Part shown: positions 26,011-35,248 of the stretch, one piece after another
Position numbering within the stretch: the first letter of the stretch is position 1
Layout: the number at the start of each line of letters is the position of its first letter
Origin: Paenibacillus solanacearum
GTDB taxonomy: Bacteria > Bacillota > Bacilli > Paenibacillales > NBRC-103111
Assembly: GCF_910593845.1 (NCBI RefSeq)
Contig: NZ_CAJVAS010000032.1
Span: 1 to 64,000 of the forward strand
DNA: 64,000 bases
Direction of reading: 5' to 3'
Translations under genes and position numbers: made by a program
Notes under the pieces: model-generated
Seen by the model: the letters and a program-made list of their open reading frames with translations, nothing else
Database searches by the model: none
Told to the model about the DNA's origin: nothing

Positions 26011-27306
26011 TTAGCGGAATTGTTTGCCGGTTTTCGCGCGATCGCCGCTTCTCGGCGATCGTCCGTCGGCTGCGCCTCTGCGGGCGATCCATCCGGAACC
26101 GGATGACCGCGCGGCGCGTCCAGCCGCCGAGTCACCTACGGCCACCAGCAGCGTAGAGAACGACAGCACGAGCGCGAGCGCAAGATCGGCTTCCGCCCGG
26201 TACCAGGCATGGAACGCGCCGTGCTGCAGCCCGGTTTCGAGAATGGCGCCCGCGGCAAGACCCGCGACAATGCCGCCTATAATGAAGCTTTTCGCCAAAA
26301 ACCGGTTATCGAAAATAATGCCGAGCGCCAGCCCCATCAATGCGCCGATAACCGCCAGCATGCCGACGCGCATCCACCCGCGGTACGCGTCGCCGGCCGC
26401 ATCGCCGTAACGCTCGCCGGCCAAGTGCCAGGCCCGGTCGCCCGTATAGATCGCGCCGAACGCTTCGACGATCCGGTCCGCCCGTTCCACGTTATAGAAC
26501 GAGCCTCCGGTCGCGTTAGCGATCTGCAGCAGCAGCCGATTGCCCTGTTCGTCCGACGGATTGAAGCCGACCGTATCGACCGCGATGCCTCTCTGAACGA
26601 ACGGGGAGATCACCTGATCCAGGTTCACGTCGCTGTATCCGTCCGAGATGAGAATGACGGACGCTTTGCGATCGCCGCCGCCGCTTTCGATCTGCTCGCG
26701 AGCCAGCGACAGCGCTTTGCCGATGTCGGTCTGCCCGTCGGGAGCAGGCATCGAAGCGATGCGCGCAGAAGCTTGGTCCTTGCTCGCCTGATCCTTCATG
26801 CCGATGAACGGCTGCACGACATTCGCTTGCTCGTTGAAAGCGATGACCGCCACCCGCTTCCGCTTGTCCATTCGGCTGACCAGCGACTGGGCGGCCGCGA
26901 TGCTCTGCAGCTTCGGATCGGTCTGATTCATGCTGCCCGACCGGTCCATGACCAGCACGTAATCCTGCACCGGCTTCCGGCCGTCCCAATACAACGTGTA
27001 TACAAACTGCAGCAGCGCTCCGGCCGCAAACAGGAGGACCACGGTGGCCGGGACGAGAAACTTCCATCCGTCCCGGGCATACCGCAGCCTCCACTCTTGC
27101 CCGTTCAACCGCGGAGCGACGATTTCCGCCAGAAGACAGCCAAGCCCGATCCAGAAGGCAAGCTGGCCGAAATAGACGCCCATCAGTATCGTTTCATGCC
27201 ATTCGCCCCCCCATCGGGCCAATACCATCTCGCCTGTAACAAAGCCGGCGAACCCGCCGGCCAGGCTGAAGACGGTCAGAAGGGCGTTCCATTTACGCTC
27301 TTTCAC
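26011..27306 (-). CDS. Multi-span membrane protein with von Willebrand A domain
   Basis: A 431-residue protein. Two or three N-terminal spans (about 8-60 and 84-105) lead into a vWA domain at about 115-290 with an intact metal-ion adhesion site: D121-R-S-G-S-M, the Thr in G-Q-T-D-I-G and the Asp in I-S-D-G-Y. Three or more spans follow, then a basic C-terminal tail. I start at GTG 27306, which overlaps the previous gene by 14 nt; an ATG at 27336 is an alternative. vWA domains bind protein partners through a divalent metal, so it may hold the GTPases at the membrane. Confidence 0.82.
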   Translation of the reverse strand: MKERKWNALLTVFSLAGGFAGFVTGEMVLARWGGEWHETILMGVYFGQLAFWIGLGCLLAEIVAPRLNGQEWRLRYARDGWKFLVPATVVLLFAAGALLQFVYTLYWDGRKPVQDYVLVMDRSGSMNQTDPKLQSIAAAQSLVSRMDKRKRVAVIAFNEQANVVQPFIGMKDQASKDQASARIASMPAPDGQTDIGKALSLAREQIESGGGDRKASVILISDGYSDVNLDQVISPFVQRGIAVDTVGFNPSDEQGNRLLLQIANATGGSFYNVERADRIVEAFGAIYTGDRAWHLAGERYGDAAGDAYRGWMRVGMLAVIGALMGLALGIIFDNRFLAKSFIIGGIVAGLAAGAILETGLQHGAFHAWYRAEADLALALVLSFSTLLVAVGDSAAGRAARSSGSGWIARRGAADGRSPRSGDRAKTGKQFR

Positions 27307-29704
27307 CGTTTCCCAGCTGCCTTTCCTGCACAGCATTCAGGTCGATGCTGTGAAATTGAAATCCGCTTTCCGCATACGAATCATAATATCGTTTGCCGTG
27401 GCGGAAATACATCAAATCTTCTCCGCGGAAGCCGCCCATCAGATGAATTTTCTCCACGCTGCTCGTCCGCCCTTCATGGATGCATCCGAGCTTGCAGGTG
27501 CCGCTAGTCTGCTGCGCACCCGCCGCATACCGGATAAATTCGCTCTGCGCATGGCCCGCGTAATACTGTTCCTCGTACCGGTGACGATGCGTCGAATGAT
27601 ACACGTCCGCCCGAATCGCCGATTCGCTGTCGAGCGTCCGGGACATGTCGCGGAACAGATCTTCCTTGGTCAGCACGAGCGGATTGTCATACGAAGTGGT
27701 TACATTCGCGCGAGCCAACAGCTCCGCTTCGAACGATTGATGGAACAGCGAATGGGAGAACAAGTCCTTGCGCACCGTATCCGTCAGCCGCTGCAGCCAT
27801 ACGTCTTCCTGCTCCGCGAAGAGCAGGGAAGCGTTGCCGATTCGCGCAGGTTCGAAATAAAACAACCGATGCAGCCGGTTCTCCCATTCATTCAAAATGG
27901 TTTCGACGACATGGCCGTAATATTCGTCGATGTTGCGTCCCGCCTGCCCGCCGAAGGCGGCGGCTTCGCTGCGGCTGAGCTTGAGCCATTCCTGCTCCAG
28001 TCCGATAAAGCGTTCCACCACCGGCCGCACCTTGCGATGCAGCTCGCCCAGCTTGTCGCGGTATTGAACGAGCAGCTTCCGGTGCAGCTCAAGCAAAGCG
28101 AGCTCCCACTGCAAACCGTAGATGTGATCAAGCAGACGTCGAACCACTTCCTTCACGGAAGGCTTGCCGCTAAACCAAGCGAGCGGGGAGCTTTTGACCG
28201 GGACGATATATTCCACCTTCTCGTCCCGCGCCATCTCCAGATCAACCCGGCACTGGGTAATACGACCGACCATCTGGCGGATTCGCTCATCGAGCAGCTC
28301 CGCCAAGCTTCCGGCTTCGCCGGGCATCGTCCACCGGTACAGGGCATACAGCCCAAGAGCCGGTTCCTGAATGACCTTCTGCTCCACCAGACGCTCTAGT
28401 CTTCGCGCCGGATCGTTCTGCTCAAGCAGCGACTCCGCTGCCGCGGCGATGTTCTTCTCGAAAAACAGCCGCGCATTGTCCCCGAACAGCGCCTGTTCCG
28501 CCTGGCGGAGCGTCATCGGCCGCAAGTCCCCGAAGGACAAGTCCGCATGCATCAAACCGCGCATGCCTTCCATCGCTTTCTCCGGCTCGGGCATCATGCC
28601 GCGCGCCGCGCGCTCGGTGTCTTGCGGGTCGAGCTGCAGCAGCGGCAGCGCCTGAACGATGCCCGTCTGCGCGTTGTCCTGCAGTCGGAGCAGCACGCGC
28701 TTCTGGTAGTGATACAGCACCGATAAAGCAATCTCCGCGTTCGGACGGGTCACTTGCGCGCAGCCCGCAGACGCGTAGACGGCGCCCCGAGCGTCAGCCG
28801 GCGTGATGCTTTGCTTGAACAGCTGATGATTGTACGAGTCCAGCGCCGGACCGGATGACGAACCGGGATCTTCGGCAGGTCTGGCGTTTTTAAGCAGGCT
28901 TAAGCGGCACACAAGCTCCGCTCCGCTGCGCATGCCGCCTTCGGCGAAGATGCCCCGTTCGTCCTTGTTGCTCAGCCAGTACACGGTGTCAAACAGCGGC
29001 GACGGCGGATGGACGGCCGGCAGCCGCACCCCCTCTCCGGTTACCTGAAGACGCTGTTCGTAACGGTATGAGCGGCTTTGATATACATCCAATTCTTTCA
29101 GCAGACTAACGCCGATCGCGCTGCGGTAAGCGAAGTCCTCATTCTCCTGGCGCTCGTCCGCGAGTACGTACAGATCTGCGATGACGGAGCGGAAGCTTTC
29201 GCCGAAGACTGTTTTCATCAGCACCGTCAAGTCGGGCAGCAGCACGTGGAACGGATCGTCCAGCCGGGTGACGACGGCGATGTTCAAGCGCTGCAGGTTG
29301 TCGTAGCTCCGGCCCATGGCGCGGATGTTGTTGACCATCTTGCGCAGCGTTACGTTCAGCTCCAGCAGCTTCGCGTCATCCTCGTAAAACCGGTGTCGGA
29401 TATCCGGCCGCTCGGTTCGCGGGTCTGCCCCCGCTGACAGAAGCTGCCAGCCGTACACCGGCTCTTCGGCGCCCTGCACCGATATGCCCGCGTGCAGGCA
29501 GATCGCCCCGGCCCCGTTATGCCATCTGCGCTGCAGCCAATCCGCAGCATGCCGCACGTCTTCCGCCGCCCGATCGCCTAGAAACAAAAACACGACCGGG
29601 TGGTAAATCGTGGAAAGCGCATCTTCGCCGCTGCTCCGATGCTCCAGCTCGGCGGCGTATTCACCCGCAAACACCATACATTTTTCGCGCAGGCTCATCC
29701 GCAT
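27293..29704 (-). CDS. Degenerate tubulin-like protein (pseudo-tubulin), uncharacterised
   Basis: An 803-residue cytoplasmic protein with no obvious family motif, but it aligns by eye with the tubulin-like neighbour. Residues 36-50 (P-V-V-F-L-F-L-G-D-R) fall where the neighbour has P-M-L-V-I-G-L-G-G-T-G, and 141-157 (I-A-V-V-T-R-L-D-D-P-F) fall where it has V-L-T-G-L-S-G-G-T-G-S-G. Further on L-L-K-E-L-D (201-206) and S-P-L-F-D..N-K-D-E-R-G (235-251) match A-L-K-E-L-D (252-257) and P-P-F-N..N-L-E-G with nearly the same spacing. Both nucleotide loops are lost. The C-terminal half is long and helical. It could be a non-hydrolysing partner subunit. Confidence 0.75.
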   Translation of the reverse strand: MRMSLREKCMVFAGEYAAELEHRSSGEDALSTIYHPVVFLFLGDRAAEDVRHAADWLQRRWHNGAGAICLHAGISVQGAEEPVYGWQLLSAGADPRTERPDIRHRFYEDDAKLLELNVTLRKMVNNIRAMGRSYDNLQRLNIAVVTRLDDPFHVLLPDLTVLMKTVFGESFRSVIADLYVLADERQENEDFAYRSAIGVSLLKELDVYQSRSYRYEQRLQVTGEGVRLPAVHPPSPLFDTVYWLSNKDERGIFAEGGMRSGAELVCRLSLLKNARPAEDPGSSSGPALDSYNHQLFKQSITPADARGAVYASAGCAQVTRPNAEIALSVLYHYQKRVLLRLQDNAQTGIVQALPLLQLDPQDTERAARGMMPEPEKAMEGMRGLMHADLSFGDLRPMTLRQAEQALFGDNARLFFEKNIAAAAESLLEQNDPARRLERLVEQKVIQEPALGLYALYRWTMPGEAGSLAELLDERIRQMVGRITQCRVDLEMARDEKVEYIVPVKSSPLAWFSGKPSVKEVVRRLLDHIYGLQWELALLELHRKLLVQYRDKLGELHRKVRPVVERFIGLEQEWLKLSRSEAAAFGGQAGRNIDEYYGHVVETILNEWENRLHRLFYFEPARIGNASLLFAEQEDVWLQRLTDTVRKDLFSHSLFHQSFEAELLARANVTTSYDNPLVLTKEDLFRDMSRTLDSESAIRADVYHSTHRHRYEEQYYAGHAQSEFIRYAAGAQQTSGTCKLGCIHEGRTSSVEKIHLMGGFRGEDLMYFRHGKRYYDSYAESGFQFHSIDLNAVQERQLGNGERA

Positions 29705-29738
29705 CCCCCTTTCATTCCAACGCTAATGCATGCGTGTG

Positions 29739-32700
29739 CTATGCCAATTTTTTGACGATGTCGTTTACTTTGACCGAAACTTGCTTGTAGAACTGGTACA
29801 TCGCTTCGCCGTTGGCGTGTTCCGATCGCTCGTAGTCCAGCGCCGACTTCGCTTCCTGGAACGCGGCGCTGAGCTCCCTCAGCTTCGTCACCAGCACGCT
29901 GATGTCCTCGGAGGCGACCAACTGCTGGCTCCGCTTCGCCGCTTTGCGCTGCAGCAGCGCCAGTTGTTTCGGCTCGAGCGCATTCAGCTTCGCGAAGATT
30001 TCAAACTCCACAAATTTGTTCACCTGCATCAAATTGACGAAAGCGTCCCACGGATCTTCGTCCGCGTCGTGGTCGTAGACGTACAGCGCGCCTTTCTTTG
30101 CAATCGCCGAGGTGTACATCGCTTCGATAAACAAGCCGATCAGCTTCTCCTCATCCTGCAAACGGCTGAGCACTTGCTCCAGCTCGGCAATCTTGCGCTG
30201 GATCTGACCGTACTTGTCCAGCTCCTCCCGGATCCGCTTCTGCAGCTCCGGATAACGGATCAGATTTTCCTTCGCCAGCTCCTCGTTCACGCTGCCGAAG
30301 ATGTCTTTGCCGCCCGCCGGCTCAAGCCCATTGGCGAGAAGCCCATTCATATCGTTCACGCAGCGGCTCACTTCGCCGAGGTTCGGCTTTTGCGTGTCCA
30401 GCTGCAAAGGATACGCGGCCAGGAAGCGGCCTAGATCGAACGGCTTCGTGAACGTGCAGGCGTAGCGGTTGATCGTCCCGCTGTCGGCCCCTTTTTCCCG
30501 AATAATGCCTTGGCTTAGCGCCTTGTCGAACAGCTCTCTAATCTCCGCGTTAAATGTGCGTACGCGTCCATTCTCATACGTATCGCCCCAAGACTTCTCG
30601 GGAATCGGCGACGGCAGGTACGTCCAGTTGATCTTATCGGTCTGCACGAGGTGACGCCCGATGCCTTCCGGCTCCAGAATCGTGCGCTCGTAGCTCGTCT
30701 CATACACTTTCATCGGCGTGTACAAAAACAGCGGAATACCGTTTTGCGTGTTGAGCCAGAATATGCGGTTTTTCACTTGGCTTTCCTTGATCGTAAACCG
30801 GGTGTTGGCAATGGCGTTGTCCTGGAAATTGCGGATTCCTTTGAAGATATTCGGCGCCTTCACCGGTACCGAGACGAAGCCCCAGGACGGGAAGTTGAAG
30901 TTGCCGGAGCTGTTGCTCAGATGAAATACCGGCTTCGCCTCTTCGTGAAGACGACTGGCGATCCGCTGCTCGACGAGCTTTTCCATCGAATCTTCCTGAC
31001 CGTATTTGATGACCAAGTACTCTTCCATCGATTTCGTAATAAGCTCGCTGAAATGCTGCGTCAGGAAATCGGAGATCGAGCCGATCACATCCACTTCCTG
31101 TTCCTTCGTCCATTGGTTCGACTTGCTAAGCAGCTCCTGCGTGAAGTCCCGGATCAGATCGTTGACGTTCTTCTCGTCCATGACCTGGCCGATCAGCTTC
31201 GCCATATCCGGCACGCTGACGACATTCCAGTAATACGTCCGGTTGCCCTTGTGGTCAACTTCCTCCTGGCCGCTAGTCAAAATGCTGCCGTTCTTCTCGA
31301 AAATCCGGTTCAGCTCGCTCAACAGCTCGGTGAACACCGAATAGATGCGTGAGTTCTCGGCGTTAATCAAATTGTACAAATCCTCGTAAAACTCAACCAT
31401 CTGCTCCATCCGCTCGCGGTCGGCGTGAAGCAGGTATTCTCCGATTTTCGCCTCGATGTAAGCATCCTTTTTGCGGTCCTTGGAAATGAACGCGCTGCGG
31501 GCTTCGGTCATTTTTTGCTGCGACTGCTCTTCCGCATACTCGATATCCCGCGGAATCCGGTAAATGCTCTCCTTGAGCGCTTCAATATACGAGGAGATCA
31601 GCTTCAGCAGGCAGAAGCCTTTATCCTGCAAAATCATCCGCGACGCGTAAAACGGCCCCTGCTCCGGATGAATGAACACTTTGGTGATCTGCTCGGTGAA
31701 TACCTCTTTGATCTGGCCCGGCAGCTGTCTGCGGCACTTGATGTATTCCTCGCGCGCCCGCGACAAGTAATGCTGCTCCAGCTCCGTATCGATGTTGACG
31801 TTCTGCTGCTTGACCACGTTGGCGTAGCTTAACCGTTCGCTGTTCTGGTAGCCCGGCAGCGGCTCCGGCACCTGCTTGTTAAATTCGCGATGAACGGAGT
31901 CAGGGTCCATGTTCAGCTTGCGCGCCAGCTTCTCCACGTCTTCCTGGGAAGGACCGGCCGTGAACATTTTTTCCATGCGCTGAAACACTTTGTACGCCAA
32001 ATACGTCGTCATCTCTTCGATCGGCAGCACCGCGGAGGAAGCGCCGAGGATGTTGTACTGGTAGTTGGCGGCGTACGCCTTCGGCATCTGGTTGATGTTC
32101 GTACGGATGTTGCTGATATAATCGTGGATCGCGAACTCTTCGCCGGAACCCTTGTCCTCGCTGGCCATAAAGTTCGTGATGTTCTCCGCCGTCACGTTCA
32201 TGCAGTAATCATAGGCATTCTCGAGCAGCTTGCCTTCCAGATTGGTTGCCGAGATCAGATGCGCCAGATTGAACGGCGGCATCGGCGAATCGACCGTTAA
32301 TATGTTCGCGTACTGCTGCTTGAACCGCTCGCCCCGCTCGTCCGCGTTCATCCAGTAATCCAGCTCTTTCAGCGCCGCATAGCCGTTCTTCTTGATGTAC
32401 TCGCGCGAATGCTCGGTCAAGCTCTTGTTCGCCAGATTCACGTCCGGCGCGAACAAGTAGCCGAGCAGGTTCACTTTATCGACGCCGGCCGAGCCGTAGT
32501 CGCGCTCCATGATGCCGCGAACGATATAGGCGATGTCGAGGAAGCAGCCGCTCCCGGTGCCGCCTGATAGTCCCGTCAGCACAAACACCATCAGCTTCTT
32601 GTTCGTGCCGATGGACAGCGTCTTGATTTTCCGCTCGATCGTCTGCACAACGTGCACAATCTTGGTGAACATGAGCAGACGCCCGGCTTGTCTGACGCCG

Positions 32701-33128
32701 GAAGCGCCGTTGATCCCGTCGGTAATCGTCAGCTCCGGGGACAGCCATTCCTTTATGTACGGCTCCAGCACGCTGCGGTTTTGCAGCACGCTGCCGATTT
32801 CCGGGTTGGACAGCAGCACGAATTCGGTCATCGGATCGAGCCCGACGCCTTTGTAGCGCTTGTTGCGGTCATGCTCGTTCGTCTCGATCGCGAGAAACTC
32901 GACGTTGTTCGGCTTATCCTTCTTCTTCTTCGTCATCGTGTCTTCCGGCAGCTTGAACCGGCGGTTGATCTGGTACTTCAGGCGCAGCAGCGCGTCGATC
33001 CCCGTTCCGCCGAGTCCGATGACGAGCATCGGGTTGTCGATGGTGTCGACGCGGATTTTTTCGCTGATAATGCCCCCGCCCAAAGAGACGTCGAGCTGCT
33101 GTATATGTTCTTTCACTACGGCTTTCAT
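29739..33128 (-). CDS. Tubulin-like GTPase (Tubulin_2 type), 1129 residues
   Basis: A large protein with an N-terminal tubulin/FtsZ-like GTPase core: first glycine loop V-I-G-L-G-G-T-G-I-D at about 37-46 and the tubulin signature S188-G-G-T-G-S-G194. The core probably spans about residues 30-400. The rest, roughly 700 residues, is helical with coiled-coil stretches and no membrane span. Bacterial Tubulin_2 proteins are known from genome surveys, but few have been studied. ATG start; 18 bp after the vWA gene and 34 bp before the degenerate paralogue, so all are in one operon. It may form GTP-dependent polymers; that is inference from the fold. Confidence 0.88.
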   Translation of the reverse strand: MKAVVKEHIQQLDVSLGGGIISEKIRVDTIDNPMLVIGLGGTGIDALLRLKYQINRRFKLPEDTMTKKKKDKPNNVEFLAIETNEHDRNKRYKGVGLDPMTEFVLLSNPEIGSVLQNRSVLEPYIKEWLSPELTITDGINGASGVRQAGRLLMFTKIVHVVQTIERKIKTLSIGTNKKLMVFVLTGLSGGTGSGCFLDIAYIVRGIMERDYGSAGVDKVNLLGYLFAPDVNLANKSLTEHSREYIKKNGYAALKELDYWMNADERGERFKQQYANILTVDSPMPPFNLAHLISATNLEGKLLENAYDYCMNVTAENITNFMASEDKGSGEEFAIHDYISNIRTNINQMPKAYAANYQYNILGASSAVLPIEEMTTYLAYKVFQRMEKMFTAGPSQEDVEKLARKLNMDPDSVHREFNKQVPEPLPGYQNSERLSYANVVKQQNVNIDTELEQHYLSRAREEYIKCRRQLPGQIKEVFTEQITKVFIHPEQGPFYASRMILQDKGFCLLKLISSYIEALKESIYRIPRDIEYAEEQSQQKMTEARSAFISKDRKKDAYIEAKIGEYLLHADRERMEQMVEFYEDLYNLINAENSRIYSVFTELLSELNRIFEKNGSILTSGQEEVDHKGNRTYYWNVVSVPDMAKLIGQVMDEKNVNDLIRDFTQELLSKSNQWTKEQEVDVIGSISDFLTQHFSELITKSMEEYLVIKYGQEDSMEKLVEQRIASRLHEEAKPVFHLSNSSGNFNFPSWGFVSVPVKAPNIFKGIRNFQDNAIANTRFTIKESQVKNRIFWLNTQNGIPLFLYTPMKVYETSYERTILEPEGIGRHLVQTDKINWTYLPSPIPEKSWGDTYENGRVRTFNAEIRELFDKALSQGIIREKGADSGTINRYACTFTKPFDLGRFLAAYPLQLDTQKPNLGEVSRCVNDMNGLLANGLEPAGGKDIFGSVNEELAKENLIRYPELQKRIREELDKYGQIQRKIAELEQVLSRLQDEEKLIGLFIEAMYTSAIAKKGALYVYDHDADEDPWDAFVNLMQVNKFVEFEIFAKLNALEPKQLALLQRKAAKRSQQLVASEDISVLVTKLRELSAAFQEAKSALDYERSEHANGEAMYQFYKQVSVKVNDIVKKLA

Positions 33129-33146
33129 AGGTCCATGTCCCCCTGT

Positions 33147-34907
33147 TTATTTCAAATATTCCAAGGTGATTACTTTATTGACGTTTTTAAGCGTGATTTT
33201 GATGCAATCCCGGGCAAAAATTTCTTTGCCGCCTTCCGCTTCGAACACCCGGCCGCCCTTTTCCATCACGCAGCCGGACTTATTGACTACGTTCAGCGTA
33301 TCTCCCCGTCCCGGCCGGAACACGATGGCGGCCGTTTCGGCATAGTCAGGCGCAAGCTGCAGCAGCTGATGGAGATTGAATTTGCCCTTGAACGTGTGGA
33401 GCTTCTTATATTGGGGCGAAGTGCGCTCGCCGGTGTCCTCGTCCCGAATTTCGACGACCAGTTGCCCGACGAAGCCGCGGTTCGCCTTTTTCCAATAAGC
33501 CATCGCCGCCAGAGCCGCCGCAATGAGGACAAGCAGCGCTCCTCCCCAAGCGGATAACTTCAGCCAGCGTCCCTCGCTCTCTTGGGACGTCTCCGCCGGA
33601 GCGGACGGTGAAGCCGGCTTTTTCGCCGAAATGGCGACCGGCTCCGATTCGCGCAAGAAATTGGCGTCCTCGACTTTCACCTTCAGCTCGTAATCATGCG
33701 CCTCCGGCACCTTGAAGCTTCCTTCGATGCTGTCCGCATTCGAGACAAGCGGCGACTCCGTCGATATCTTCGTATCGAGGTCCGTCAGTACAAGCGACGC
33801 TTTGGCGTTCTTATATAAGCCGGGATCGTTCACCTTCTGCCCGTTCGACATCAAATGAGCCTTCACGGCAACCGAGTCCCCGGGGCTATAAGATATAGAC
33901 GACAAAGGAACCATCGACACCTTCAAATCGTAGTTATAAATTAAATTAATGTCGATTTTGTCCTTCGACACGCCTTTGATCTTCAAGTTCCAATCGCCCT
34001 GCGCCGGATTTAAAATTTTGATCAGCGAATACGCCTTGGACTTGGAGTAAACGATGCGGTCCGAAGGAATCGGCTGCTCCTTGCCGGACGGATCGCTCAG
34101 CTTCACGTCCACCGGATTCGGCGACATGATCGATATGTTCGCTTCCGCCACGCTCGCCGTCGGGATGTTGACGACGACGTTCTGAAAATCGCCGTTCGCC
34201 GTAAACCCGGGAAGCGGCACAACCTTCAGCTTCAAATGGCTGGCATATATTTCGCTGAGTATTTCCGGGAGCTTGTCCGCCGTGCTCGTGACGAACATTT
34301 TGCCGCCGGTCTCCTTGGAGATCCGGTCCAGTTCGTCCTTGTTGAGCTGCCCGTCCGCATTCAGGCCGATCGTATAGATCGGAATGCCTTTGTTCTTCGC
34401 CTTCTGAACTGCCTGGTTCAGTACTTCCTGGGACTTTTGCTGCGTCTGTCCGGCTCTGAGCGAATTATTGCCGTCGGTGAGCAGCACGATCAGCGGCACA
34501 TGCCCCGGCTCGACACCGCTCTCCAGCACCTTTACCGCTTCGTCGACGCCGACGGCCAGATCGGTATAGGGTCCCAGTGTGAGCTGATCGATAAACTTCT
34601 TCAGCTCTTCCTTGTCTTTCGCACCGCCGATCTTGAGCGGCGCTTTCTCGCGCATCACCTGGTCGGTATAGGCGACAACGCCGATCCGGTCCCCTCGCAC
34701 GGAAGCCATGTCGATGAACATTTTCATCGCTTCGTAGCTCACTTTATTGACGTCGGATTCGTTCATGGAATTGCTCACATCCACGGACAGCACGGCATCG
34801 ATTCTCGTATCGGATGCCGCTTGCGCGGCGTAGGTCTGCGGTATCGGCAAAGCCAGAGCGATCAACAGGGCAGCGGCCCATTGCAGCATGCTCTTTCGTT
34901 TCAACAC
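33147..34907 (-). CDS. Surface vWA-domain protein with C-terminal span and cytoplasmic beta domain
   Basis: A 586-residue protein and first gene of the seven-gene leftward operon. A signal peptide (about 1-30) exports a vWA domain at about 35-230 with D43-V-S-N-S and T-D-L-A-V-G and L-T-D-G-N completing the metal site. Beta-rich modules follow at about 230-440. A single membrane helix at about 452-472 leads to a cytoplasmic domain of about 114 residues that is beta-rich and could be FHA-like, although the usual FHA motif is not clear. The GTG start is preceded by GGAGG. It would sense or bind outside and signal inward to the tubulin-like and GTPase proteins. Confidence 0.84.
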   Translation of the reverse strand: MLKRKSMLQWAAALLIALALPIPQTYAAQAASDTRIDAVLSVDVSNSMNESDVNKVSYEAMKMFIDMASVRGDRIGVVAYTDQVMREKAPLKIGGAKDKEELKKFIDQLTLGPYTDLAVGVDEAVKVLESGVEPGHVPLIVLLTDGNNSLRAGQTQQKSQEVLNQAVQKAKNKGIPIYTIGLNADGQLNKDELDRISKETGGKMFVTSTADKLPEILSEIYASHLKLKVVPLPGFTANGDFQNVVVNIPTASVAEANISIMSPNPVDVKLSDPSGKEQPIPSDRIVYSKSKAYSLIKILNPAQGDWNLKIKGVSKDKIDINLIYNYDLKVSMVPLSSISYSPGDSVAVKAHLMSNGQKVNDPGLYKNAKASLVLTDLDTKISTESPLVSNADSIEGSFKVPEAHDYELKVKVEDANFLRESEPVAISAKKPASPSAPAETSQESEGRWLKLSAWGGALLVLIAAALAAMAYWKKANRGFVGQLVVEIRDEDTGERTSPQYKKLHTFKGKFNLHQLLQLAPDYAETAAIVFRPGRGDTLNVVNKSGCVMEKGGRVFEAEGGKEIFARDCIKITLKNVNKVITLEYLK

Positions 34908-35086
34908 GCGTTGCTTTCCTCCTCTATTGAGCCCCGATGTAGTAATTTGTAAAAGGTGGTAGTAAAATAGGACTCATTGTCGTTATTTAATCATATTAAC
35001 GTTTGGTTTTTCAAATTGCTAGGTTTCAATTCTTATAACATTCTTAAGATTTGAGGTCAATATCATACGGAGAGGAAGAAGTCAAG

Positions 35087-35248
35087 ATGCTCACTTCGCT
35101 GGTTACTTACATACTCCTAGCCGCCGGAGCAGGTTTCGCCGTGTTCCGTACCGTCCAATTCGTGAAGTGGAAACGCAGCGGCTTGACGCCGGAGCAAATC
35201 GACCGCGAGCTGCTGCAACTTTTGAACCAGGAGGTTCGTCATGAATAA
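35087..35248 (+). CDS. Single-span small membrane protein
   Basis: A 53-residue protein with one membrane helix at about 4-22 followed by a basic, then charged helical tail (L-T-P-E-Q-I-D-R-E-L-L-Q-L-L). The ATG at 35087 follows GGAGAGG. It starts the rightward unit, 179 bp from the divergent vWA gene, and its end overlaps the next gene by 8 nt. No family recognised; likely a small anchoring subunit. Confidence 0.65.
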   Translation: MLTSLVTYILLAAGAGFAVFRTVQFVKWKRSGLTPEQIDRELLQLLNQEVRHE

